NCBI GenBank assembly: GCA_001632435.1
Contig: KV423977.1
Coordinates: 1-64,000 of the forward strand
DNA length: 64,000 nt
Reading direction: 5' to 3'
DNA from: Calocera cornea HHB12733
Lineage: Eukaryota > Basidiomycota > Dacrymycetes > Dacrymycetales > Dacrymycetaceae
The notes under the pieces are model-generated. The model saw only the letters and a list, made by a program, of their open reading frames with translations, was not told the origin of the DNA and searched no databases. Shown in pieces: positions 14,301 to 24,969 of this stretch. Within the stretch, counting starts at the first letter, position 1. Each line of letters begins with the position of its first letter. The translations under genes and the position numbers were made by a program.

Positions 14301-14422
14301 CTCGTTTCCACTTCTTGTATCCCAATCTTGCTTTGTTGCTTGCTCTACCCAACTTGCCTATCCGGCTCTACCTTACGCTCTCTTCGATCCAACTTCACCT
14401 TACACTCGCTTAAACCCCCACA
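8395..14422. other. 6-kb gene-empty region upstream of the cyclin gene
   Basis: Open frames up to about 260 codons exist on both strands (for example 9363-10043 plus and 12556-13338 minus). They have no recognisable motifs, no consistent splicing and mutually overlapping layouts. From about 13400 to 14420 the plus strand is strongly CT-rich, which fits a long 5' leader of the downstream cyclin. Long regulatory upstream regions are known for G1 cyclin genes in fungi. No tRNA or repeat element was recognised. Confidence 0.45.
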
Positions 14423-16128
14423 ATGTCTTTGAACGCGCTTACTGATCGCCCCGTCACTTCCAGCCCGCTCCCCTTCACGCAGTACTTCACTGCGGCTTCC
14501 TCCATTGTCTCCCCCTCCCCTTCCCCCGAACCCGCTGCTACCAAAGGTCCCACCGATACCGCAGCTGCTACCGACGTCGACATGAAGACGCGTCCCAACC
14601 CCTCTCAAGGCGCCCTCAAGTCCGCGCGCGTCCATGCCTACGTCCGCCAGGCGAAGAAGGCCCATGCAGTCTCCCACCAGTCTCTCGCCCCCAGCGGCCG
14701 CAAGGCGGGCATGTCGCCGGGCCTGGCTGCCACTATCGCCAAGCTCCGCTACTCCCCACCCGCGGCTGTTATGGTCGAGATCAACAAGCAGAAGAAGCAG
14801 AAGCAGGCCTTGACGCGCGACGCGATGCTGCTGCAGGAGGAGGAGTATGCGGAGGAGGTGCTTCAGTACTGGCGCGAGCGTGAGGTGCGCATCATAGGTC
14901 TCGCCTCGCATGGCCATATAGCTAACTATATGCGCAGGGTGTCACCCGCCCCGAAGTCGCGAACATGGACCAGCAGCCCGAGCTCCGCTGGGAGATGCGT
15001 CCGTGCCTCATTGACTTTCTCATTGAGGTTCACCTCATGAACCGCATGCGCCCTGAAACCCTCTACCTCGCCATCAATATCATCGACCGCTATGTCTCCA
15101 AGCGCGTCGTATTGAAGAAGCACTACCAGCTGGTTGGTTGTGCAGCGCTCTGGATTGCCGCCAAGTACGAGGACGAGAAGTCCCGGATCCCCACCCTGGC
15201 TGATCTCGCCGAGATCTGCCGCAACACGTACGAGCAGACGGCCTTTGTGCAGATGGAGCGTCATGTCCTCGCCACTGTTGGCTGGGACATCGGCCACCCC
15301 ACTGCTGAGGGCTGGATGCGCGTTATGTGCAGTGGCGAGTCGTACGAGGCCGCTCGCACTCAGCACGTCGCTCGCTTCTTGATGGAGCTCACCGTCTTCA
15401 AGAAGGAGTTTGTGCACCTGGTGCCAAGCCAGATCGCACACGGCTCCCTGTGCCTAGCCAAGTACATCCTGGGAGAGTCCCGCCTTTCGGTCAGTTGAGA
15501 TAGCATATTCCCTCGTCTTCTGCTTATACTCTAGCAGAGGAACGAGGACACCGCCGAGTCGCGTGAGGTTTCCGAGGCTCTCGACGCAGTGTGCTCGAAG
15601 GGCGTCCACTGCCTATCCGAGACTGTCGTCAAGAAGTACCAGCCCCACTACTACTCCGGCGCGTCCCGCCTCGTGACCGAGTGGTATGCCAAGGGCAACC
15701 GCTATCACTACTCTCCCTTCCCCGAGTGGAACATCGATCTGCCTTCTACCCCCAGCACGTACAAGACGTTCTATGCCTCCAGTCTCTCCCGCTCCGGGTC
15801 CAGCATGGACTCGATCTCCCCTCTCTCCGCAAGTGGCTCCAGTGATGCAGGCGACAGCATGCCCGCAACGCCCATCACCCCCATGTACCCCAATTCCGAT
15901 TCTTACCTCAGTGCGGGCGGCAAGGAGAACCAGTCGCAGGGCATGCTCTTCGGCGTTACCGCCGAGATGGCGATGCACGCCAAGGACGAGCCGATGGTCA
16001 AGGCCGAGGAGGTCCTTGCTCCCCTCAACCATCACAACAACGTGTACCCAATACACAGCTCGTTTATTGTTCCCCAACTGTCCATCGATGGGTCTCATGC
16101 CGTTCAGTATGACTTCAGTGTCGCATAA
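14423..16128 (+). CDS. CLN1: G1/S-type cyclin, Cln1-like
   Basis: Regulatory subunit of a cyclin-dependent kinase, acting in the nucleus and cytoplasm at G1/S. Three exons, 14423-14884, 14938-15489 and 15538-16128, join in phase 0 and give 534 aa. Residues 1-155 are a Pro/Ser/Ala-rich region ending in a charged helix. The cyclin box starts near residue 165 with LRWEMRPCLIDFLIEVHL, the MRAILVDWL-type motif that contacts the CDK, and continues with ETLYLAINIIDRYVSKR and LVGCAALWIAAKYED. The second cyclin fold and a Ser/Pro-rich tail with SPLSASGSS and TPITPMYP follow; the latter are likely CDK sites or degron. The order matches Cln1 of basidiomycete yeasts. The symbol is by family resemblance; a B-type cyclin is the alternative. 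Confidence 0.85.
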
Positions 16129-18112
16129 GCGCTGTCACGTCAACTCCGCCATTCGTCACTGTATCACTGCCATACTGTCTTCATAGCGCCTGTCACATCC
16201 TCATCATCGCAATCCTCTCTCCCACACGACGCTTCGCCCAACTCGCTGTGCATAGTCTTCGGCTATCTCCCTCTCCGCCTGACATCGTCTCCTCCACGCA
16301 ACTGGCCCTCAAAATGTATCAACTACACCTTCCGCAAAAATCCAAACAAATCTTCTCGCCCTCCGCAACCCGTTTCTCAAATTACCAATTCCCTGCATTC
16401 CGACTTTGATTCCAGCAATTTTTTACCTCTACTCCCACACACGGCACACACACACATGGCTCTGTGATAGTATCTTACAATTTTCTTGCCTTGCCTCGTC
16501 TCTCGATCCTTCTGGCAGCCCATCGATTCCCGGGCCTCTTCGAGCCGCCAACGGCGCTCTACGCTTGATCGCATCGCACCAGACGACCCGGAAGGCTTAC
16601 ATACTTATTCCATGGCATTCTTTTTGACATTCAACAACGGTATCTCGGCCGGCGCCCCTCCATATCCAGCAGCAAGCAGTACCAAAAGCATCAGACCAAA
16701 GGGGTCGCGCATCGACATTCCCCTCGCTCATCGTTCATTATCTGTCGTCCGTCGGCAGCCGCCAACGTCCCCAACAAGAACGGTCTTATTTCAATCTGTT
16801 CTGGTCGTTATTTTTCGGTTATTCGGTCTCTTTCCCCCTTTTCTATTCGAACTGTACCGCTTGTTGGGCCGACACGACAACTTCTGCAAACAACTGTTAT
16901 CATTACTAGGCAAGTTACACACCGCTACCTACTTCTCCCTACCCTAGCTGTTACTGTACCTGCCTGTTCAACCCTTACCTCCGTCAGCACAATGACAGTT
17001 GTATGCGTTCACCGAACTTCTGCCGTGTGATTGCCTGTTGAGGTGTTGCCCAAGCGCCTTCGAAATGCTCTAAAGCCGCTCGAAGTCGCTAACAATTCAA
17101 AACAAATGGCAGTTGCTACGGGTCGAAGCTACGGCGTCCTTCCAAAGAGCCGTCTTTGCAAGGCAATCGCCGCATGCATTCAAAGGGTTGCGGCTCGCCG
17201 ATGTCCGCACACGGCCTCGTGTTGGCCTCGTGTTTCCGAAACTACGCCCCGAACCTCGTTCGCTCAAAAAGGGCTAGTCGCGAAGGACGTTTCTTGTCGA
17301 ACATCGTCGGTCTAGAAGACCTGCCTGGGATTTTTGGGGCCGTCACAGCTGCACGTTGACATAATCGAGATAGACGGAGCGCATTGACAAAGCGCAGCCG
17401 GAGGACTGCGGAATGATGGTCGCTATTGAGAGAACTTGCACAATGAACGCGGAGACGAGAGCTCCGGGATACCCCGAAGCACGAGCATGCCAGTCGCGGA
17501 AAACAAAGTATGAGCGCGGCCGTACAAGTCAGCTCTTACGAAAGATCAGTAGAAGCAAGTGATCCTCCTGGTCGTGTGCGGGACGCAGAATCGCAACATA
17601 CCGGCCCTCAGATTGGATTGGAGCTTTGGAGAACGTTCAATGATACAATCTTTGATGTCACGAAATCGGAGCGTCGAGGCTCAGAGCAGAATGTTACTGG
17701 GTATTTGATGGTATGATGGTACAGGCTTAACATTGATGACCGCCCTGCTACGATGATCAGAGAAAGTGCTTTCAATGCCAAGTGCTCATCAGAATGCAAA
17801 GGGAACGACGTCATAATTATCGAGGCACGTGACGTTGTAGTTCATGTCGCTAGCTTCAGCCATGGATCGACTAGAGATATCGATGCTCTGAAAGTGGAAT
17901 GATTGGCAAAAGATGACAAGGTTTCTGCTAATTGGCGTGATAGCAGTCATCGTGGTGCGGTTGCTAGAAGGAATCGGCGCGGAAGTTGGATGATAGGCGG
18001 GAACCCTTGGCCGGTGTCAGGGGTACGTGTCCCGCGTTTTTGACTGCCACTCCCCGACCACCTCACCGACGACAGCAACAACCTAACTAAACCCCGTGAA
18101 CGCTGCAACAGC
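16129..18112. other. Intergenic; no gene seen
   Basis: This holds the 3' UTR and flank of the cyclin gene (AT- and CT-rich) and the upstream region of the next gene. Short open frames on both strands lack motifs. No RNA gene was recognised. Confidence 0.45.
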
Positions 18113-21100
18113 ATGCAAAGTAAGCTCACATTCCATCTTGACATGGCATTACAGCCTTCCTAACTCTGTCCCGTATAGAATATGACTCCCTTGTCGAGAA
18201 AGACCGTCAACCAGCAAGCAGCCGTCGCCATGTGCGGTACTCGCGCGCCGAGCTGCTGCACCTCTCAAAATCACCTCTGGTTGCAGCACCGGATGGCATG
18301 CCTGACCTCACCGACTGGTTCGGGTGCGTTATCCTCCATACTGATATTAGCCTGGAAGCTCAAGAGGATGCGCATACAAGTCATGTCGACCAGACAAGCC
18401 CGGTGATGAACAAGCGAGATCCAAAGGATCTGGTTGCAGTCGAGGGCGGATCAGGGAGAGAGCGACGGTGCGTGATACGGTTATGTATTTTCATTGCTTG
18501 CACTGATCAATCAAGCAGGTTCCGACGGGAAGATGACGATGCAGGCTCGAGATCCTACCGCCCGAACTTGTCGCAGGGCGGGCCAATGGGCTCCTTCCGT
18601 CTCCAGCCTGTGCGAGCAGAAAGCGACCGCCTGCGTAATGTAGGCTTTCTATGTGCCTACTGTGCGTGTACCTTTCTGATTGTATACGGGGTGATATAGC
18701 TCGATAGCTTCGACAAGGACCGCGCAGCCGGTCTGGCTTCCTCGTCGCTGGCTCTACGTCGCGATCGTGAAAGGGACCGTGACACCGCACCTCATCTGGC
18801 GAAGCGTGAACCAGGTGCACCTCCCGTACGAGGCGGCGAACGTCTAAGGGACGGTAGGGACCCTGGGCGAGAAACAGCGGCGGACAGGGCAGCAGACCGG
18901 GAAAGGGCAAGAGAAGCGGGTCGACGGAGAAAAGAGGAGGAGCTCAGTGGAGAGCAGCCGAAGAAGGACAAGGGGCGTGCAGGTGATAGCCAGGATTGGA
19001 GATCGAAAGAAGGTGAGTCTTGTGCCAATTCTCCACGTATCCTTTGCCACTGCAGTTCGCGATTACTCATGCTGACATGGTGATGTGCTCGTAGAAGCCA
19101 GTCGACGCGAAGAGCGTGAAGCGGATCGTGAGAGAGATCGCGAACGAGAGAAAGAGCGAGACGCCGACTATGTGCGCAAGTATGGCGACTCGTGGGTGCC
19201 GGAGCCAGACCGGTATGATCGCGAACGACGTCCCCGAGACCGAGACCGGGAGAGAGACCGAGAATGGGAAAAGGATCGCGAGCGCGAGAGGGAGCGTAGC
19301 AGAGAAAGAGCCGAATATCCGCCACGCAGCACGACGGGCCGGACACCTTGGGATACCGAGAAGGAGCGCGCAGCGTACGACCGCCGACGACGTGAAGAAC
19401 GCGATGACCTGCGCCGAGGCGACAAAGACCGGGATAAAGACCGCCGTGCCCCGTCACCAGAAGGTCCCCGCCGTCGCAGATCTCGTTCTCGTCAACGATC
19501 TCCCTCACCCGTTGGGGTTTCCGACCGTCGTCGACGACCAGGCCGTGACGACTTCGATGAGAAGGAGCCTGCATGGGCGACTGACGATGTTGCTCCGGTT
19601 GGTGGCCTGCGAGGCTTGCTCGGCACTGGCGAAGACAAGCTGCAGGCTTGGAAGAGGCAGATGAAGGAGGCGGAAGAGAAAAAGAAGGACACTACCCGTT
19701 CATCCGAGGTCATCGATGACCGTGACAGCGGAGAAGAGAAGAAAGAGGCCATCCCACCGCCAGGCTTGGAAGCTGCTGGGAAAGGCGAAGTGTTGCAAAA
19801 CAAATGTAAGGGCATTCATTCACCAAAAGTGCGCTTAGTCTGATCAGTCGCTTCCTTCAGCTGGCCCAGCTGCCGAACCACCGCTGCCTCTCCATTTACG
19901 TCTTGCAGGCAAATCCCATGCCTTCAAAGGATTCGGTCAGGGCGCATCTCCCACTGCTCCTGGGCCTGCTTCTATGCAGAGTGTCGCGGACAAGCTGGCC
20001 GATATAGTCAACGCTCCCAACTATGGTCAAGGCACCCTCATGACTCCGTTGCCCTCTCACGCTGCCATTTCTCCCACCCATTCGAACGAAGGGCGGCAGA
20101 TGTCTGTTGCCGAGTTCTTCGACGTCGCACAAAATGGTGGTCTTACCGATGCGGCAAAGAAGGCGGCTGAACTCAACCGACCCATAAGCACAACAGCAAC
20201 CGCTCCTCCCCCTATGACTCTGCTGCCTTCTCCCACGCCGACGTTACCACCTACCACCGGCCCCATGATGCAATCCGCGAACATGTCGGCCGACAGTGCG
20301 CCCAGAGGGAGCAGGTTCGCCAAGCTATGGGACAACCGGGCTGCGCCGCCAGCAGGCTCCGCAGATCTGTCACCGCAGCCCAGGATGGATGAGACGGTGT
20401 CTCTCGGTGGCATGCTCCAAAGCATGTCGCTAGGAGGACCATCATCCGGTCTAGGTCCGAGCAGCGATCAGCAGAGGATGAATGATCTTCTCTCGACCCT
20501 TCGTGGCGTAAGCAACCCCTTTAATGATGAAATCGCGTGAATCTAATGTTGTCTCTAGGCGCCACCTCCTCCGATGCCATCACAAACCCGCACCTCTCCG
20601 ATGAACGTTTTCTCGACGGGCGCTACCCAGGCGAACTTGGGACAATCTCCGGTTTCAGTGCAATCCCCATACGCAAGCCAAAATTATGGGCAGCGCGAAT
20701 CCGGATACGGGTCCGAGCGGTTGGGCGGAATGGGGCAGTTATCTCAACCCGCACCTCCGCCTCAGAATCAATATCAGCAGCTGTACGAATACAAACAGCA
20801 ACAACGCGCTCAGCAACTCCGCGAGCTGGAAGCACAGCGTGAGCGTGAGTTGGAGCGTGAGCTGGCACTGCAGCAGGCCCAGAGAGACCAACGAGAACGT
20901 CTCCAGCTGGCGCAACAACGCGAACTGCAGCTGCGAGAGCAACAGCAACAGCAACAGCAGGAAATGCGGATGCGGGCGCAGTACCAAAGTAATGCCGAAT
21001 ACGAGCGCGAACAGCAGCGACGAGAACAAGCAAGGCAGTACTACGAGTATCAGCAACGATTAATGCAGCAGCAATCACAGCAGCAAGTGCAGCTTCAGCA

Positions 21101-21884
21101 GCAGCAGCATTTGCTTAGCCAGCAGCAGCAGCAGCAACAACAACAATCGCAGCAGCAAACTCTTTTGTCCCAGTTCCAGCAGCCTCAGGGAGTTTTCAGC
21201 TCCAATTCTCAAATGGACTCCAGCCCCTATGACAGGATTGCGATGAGATCCGGAGAGGGACAGCGCGATCGGTCCCTTCCAAGGCATTCGCAGTATGAAC
21301 ATCTGCCCACGCCTCCCGCTAGTTTACCCCAGAGGCCACCAGGCATGCTCGGACAGCCGTTTACCGGATCTGGTCCAGCTCCCACCAAGCCCCTAACGCC
21401 TGGTTCCATGTATCAGGACCAAGCGCTCCCTACTCAACAGACTGGGCTCCCCATGCGACCCCCACAGGGGCTTTCACCTCAATCCCAATACCCGCCGAAC
21501 TTGCCTATTCAGCAAAGTGGAGCACAGTTCAACAATTATCCCAGCACCGGGGTCCTCGGGCATTCGCGTTCTGGAACCGCCGCCAGCATGTCGGGATTCC
21601 AGGCCTCTAGCGGAGCCGCCACGACACCAGGTGGCATGACTCCCGGAGGCATGGCATATCAGCAACAGCAACAATTGCAGGCACAGCAGCAACGTCAAAC
21701 TCAGCAACAACTCCTCCTCAGCCAGTTTCAAGGTGGCATGCGAGGTGGATTCGGGAGCGGACCCGGTGTTCCTCTTACTTCTCCACCAATTCAACAGCAG
21801 CACTCGCAAGGCATGCTAGGGCCCAGCGGGAGCCAGCAGCTTCCACCACACATGCTCTCCGGCAGGCTTCCACCTCAATTCTGA
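18113..21884 (+). CDS. eIF4E-binding protein resembling 4E-T, with RD/RE repeats and poly-Q
   Basis: Probably a cytoplasmic mRNP protein that binds the cap-binding factor eIF4E and represses or stores mRNA. The start is a 7-bp exon (18113-18119) spliced to 18179, giving MQKYDSLVEKDRQP. Near residue 25 is YSRAELLHL, a match to the eIF4E-binding consensus YxxxxL-phi, followed by LTDWFG. A long Arg/Asp/Glu-rich region (about 18720-19470) and the FDEKEPAWATDD patch follow. Next come SVAEFFDVAQ and GSRFAKLWDN, a Gln-rich coiled region (20760-21180) with runs of Q, and a Pro/Gln-rich tail. At least seven introns are needed; the clearest acceptors are near 18512, 18700, 19094, 19860 and 20558. The exon near 18324-18380 is uncertain. 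Overall order recalls metazoan eIF4E-transporter; orthology is inferred. Confidence 0.7.
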
Positions 21885-22338
21885 TGACTGAAATCAAATG
21901 AAGATCCACGATGCGACAGTTAAAACCTCACCGAAATGCGACCAGACACACCCGACTTTCCTCCTCGCATATTTCCGTCATCGTGTACTCTTCCCACTCC
22001 CCTTCACGCTCTTCAATCTCTTCATCTCCCCTGATTAGTCGTCTCATCTCCATTGCTCTGCGTCCGCTCCTCATTCTGCATTCTACGTTTTCTTCATGTT
22101 CTGAGATTCCCCGAATGGCCTGTTACGCGCTTTCCTTTATCACCCCCGTATGTGCTCGAAGCCCGCCGGTCTTGCCAGGTTGGACATTCCATTAAGTCGA
22201 AGACTCAATCAATGTAGCTACTGCGTGTCTCCCCTCTCCACACGATGCAATGTTATTATGAGTTGAGACTCTTCCACACTCGAAGCCGTACTCTATTGAG
22301 CATATGGTCAAAATCCGCGGATGCGAAGGGCCAGAATC
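21885..22338. other. Convergent intergenic spacer
   Basis: 3' flanks of the eIF4E-binding gene (plus) and the methyltransferase gene (minus). CT-rich; nothing else seen. Confidence 0.5.
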
Positions 22339-23367
22339 TCACCTATCCATGATGATTTCCACGTCTGATTCGACCTCATGATCAGACTCCGCTTCTTCCC
22401 ACTTCGTGATATTCCACCTCACCCAGCCCCAACCAGGCTTGATCTTTGGTAGCGTTAGCTCAAAGCATCTTTCGGTCCTCAGTGGGCACACCTCCGGCTT
22501 CTTATGTGGGGCAAGCACCACCAACCAGGTCGATTTTCGACTCAACTCATATAAAAGAGCGAAGAGCTCTGACGGAGTACAGAGGTGCAAGGCAAACGAT
22601 GAGACGACCATGTCGATGATTTGCGGCATCATCGTAGCGTCCGGCGCCTCGCCCGAGGCAACATCACCCGACCGGCCTTCATCTCCCGCGACGAGAGAGG
22701 GCATACATCCATCCGCGACGTCCGCAAAGCTTAGAGGCGTACAGTGCCGGGATGTTCTCGCCGTGTAGGCAGGAGCTGTGAACTGACGGCCGTAAAGATT
22801 AGATGAGAAGATCTCGTCATAAGGCAAGTCCTTACGGGGTCGCTGGCTACAATCAACGGCTCTGGCGTGGATGGGTCTAACACGACGCCGGGACGTCGAA
22901 ATGGCTTCCTGATCGGTAGAGGCGGTGGGCTTGGCTGGCCCGAAGCAGCATCGGCTGGTTGGATTGACTGGCTTTCGCCAGCTCTCGTACCTTGCCGCTT
23001 CGTGCGTCGCAGGGAATACCAGTTCAAGATCGCCTCTGTTACTTCTCCACTACTCAACATGAGTCGGCGTTCACGGCTGAACACGGTGGGCTGACCTGCC
23101 GGCGGCGAGATCCCAGAATGACAACGGTTCATCGGGAACCCTCGGACCCGACTCCCGCAGCCACCACTTGTCGAGCCAGCTGTGCAAGCACTTCTGAACG
23201 CCAGGAAAATGCGGATTCCGATAAGATGCCGAGACAAGATTATAGTACTGGCAACGAAACACATTCATCGATCGCATCGGGAAAACACGAGGATGGAGTA
23301 GCGGTACCTTCTCGACGCCGTGTGTGTCGTAATTCTCCCTCATAGAATGGGAGAGATTCCCCGACAT
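22339..23367 (-). CDS. SAM-dependent methyltransferase, conserved fungal protein
   Basis: Four exons on the minus strand, 23367-23308, 23247-23096, 23049-22836 and 22782-22339, join in phase and give 289 aa. An in-frame ATG at 23400 would add 11 residues. The N-terminal block YYNLVSASYRNPHFPGVQ precedes motif I of class I methyltransferases, FWDLAAGSGEVT, which binds S-adenosylmethionine. Then come DPFTAPAYTARTSRHCTPLSF and a motif around MVVSSFALHLCTPSELFALL. I recognise this arrangement from an uncharacterised family conserved in fungi; the methyl acceptor is unknown. The gene is divergent from DLT1, with 264 bp between the start codons, so a shared promoter is likely. Confidence 0.8.
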
Positions 23368-23631
23368 TGCCGGCGATTGCAGTCGCCACTGAAAGTTCAA
23401 AGCAGATGATGCTCAGTCAATCACCAGTTGTGACGAGTGCTACGAATGCGGCATCTCCGAATTGCGCCAGCTGGACTCAGACGTCAACTGGTCGAGAGTT
23501 GTGTTGCGGTCGACGCGTCTACCGAGTACAAGCAACAGATGCGGTGGCGCCGGTGCTCCTGGCGGCGTTCTGACCGCGAACGACGACCACCCCTTCTTGA
23601 CAAACATTGTCGGCACCCTCCTGCAAATGGA

Positions 23632-24628
23632 ATGGCTTTGATCTACCATGTCTCTTTCTTCCTATTTGTTGTCCTTACGGGAATCGCGGTCGTTGGCAGC
23701 GCGGCAGGCTTGGTATCTCAGGCATGGCTGACAGGGGGTCAGCGGAGATGGGACATCGTGATTGTCGTGGGCTCGTACATTGCTTTGGTGTGCACGCAAA
23801 CACATCTGGAAGCCAGCTCTTACTAATCTAAATTTAGGCTATAATGAGCGCGCTCATCATTATCAACCGACTATGGAGCATTCGAGTATCGTTGACCCAG
23901 ATACCCAGAGCGTACATACCCGTGAAAGAAGAGGACGCTCCAAAGGTGCGGTTTCTTGATGGTCCTCTCAGAATGGCACTAACGAACTGTGTAGGCTGTC
24001 TACAAGCTTGTTGAAGCAGAGTACGTGAGGGCAAGTCTTATTGCGTACATCGCTCGTCCGAGGAACAAGGTTGCGCCTGGTTGGGGTTCGCCAGGTATGT
24101 TTATAGGTCTTCCCTGTGGATACGGTATCCTGATACGTCGACAGGAAGCGATCTGGAGAATGTTTTCCTGCCCCGGGCGCTCTTGGATACCCTTCCGGCA
24201 GTGGACTCTGCCGCACGCAACCTCTTGCCGTCTCTGCCCCCTTTGCGGCCTCAAGTCACGGTGACACAACATCTCGCTCCGCTTACGGAGATCCTACATG
24301 GGGAGAAGTTCCACGAACAGATTCGCCTCTACGATGCATTAATCCAGAGAGCAAGATACGGATATGCGGATGAGGATTTGCTGTTGACCGAGGTGGAGCA
24401 CATAGAGGGAGTGCGGCTAAGTGCTGAACTCGCCAAAGTGTGCGTATACCCTGTCGCTCGTTGTGCAGGATCATGCTAATGAGGTGTTGCAGATTCAACG
24501 CACTATCTGTCCTACGGCAACCTCATCCGAACGTCAATGGGCGAGATTTCGCTTCGCCTTCACCCGTTCTTGATCTTTTTTCTCAAACCAGTCTCTCAGA
24601 TCCATTAGGGAGCGGGTTGAGCTCATGA
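23632..24628 (+). CDS. DLT1: Dlt1 family membrane protein (defect at low temperature 1)
   Basis: Five exons, 23632-23787, 23838-23945, 23995-24094, 24145-24439 and 24493-24628, join in phase to give 264 aa. Two N-terminal membrane segments are visible: YHVSFFLFVVLTGIAVVGSA and DIVIVVGSYIALAIMSALII. They are followed by INRLWSIRVSLTQIPRAYIP and a cytosolic region containing FHEQIRLYDALIQRARYGYA. This matches the layout of yeast Dlt1, a poorly characterised protein needed for growth in the cold. It is shorter than the yeast protein. The last exon is phase-consistent but not conserved to my knowledge. The function is family-based. Confidence 0.75.
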
Positions 24629-24969
24629 CTGTTCCGCGCTGATACCACTTGCATTTGTACATCATCACAATACACCCAATCAGTGTCAGTAAATACCACC
24701 CGCTTGAACTATATGCCTGCCCCGTGCTTGTGTCACAGGAGTCGGGGATGAGTAGTGACTGTGAAAGCCAGTAGAGCCAGACAGAGACACTCACTCAGGG
24801 ACGTTCAACGCAGTCACCGTCGCACTTGGTCATGGCGCGAAGACGCGACCTCGGCCATGACCACCAACCTGCTTGCCAGTGTGCCGAATGCGATGTCCCA
24901 TCCGGGAGTTTAGATGCGAACTGAACTGCTACTGTGGAGAGCTCGACAACACACAGGAGAAAGGGCGAT
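24629..24969. other. Intergenic between DLT1 and POLI
   Basis: A minus-strand open frame (24534-24794) with one hydrophobic stretch, YLLTLIGCIVMMYKC, overlaps the DLT1 3' end. A small membrane protein gene is possible but unsupported. Otherwise nothing seen. Confidence 0.35.

Noticed and set aside
20739..21302. Minus-strand leucine-rich frames
   Set aside because: They are the antisense of the CAG/CAA poly-Gln region of the eIF4E-binding gene.
24534..24794. Minus-strand small membrane protein
   Set aside because: One hydrophobic stretch only, overlaps the DLT1 3' exon, and no upstream exon or family resemblance was found.
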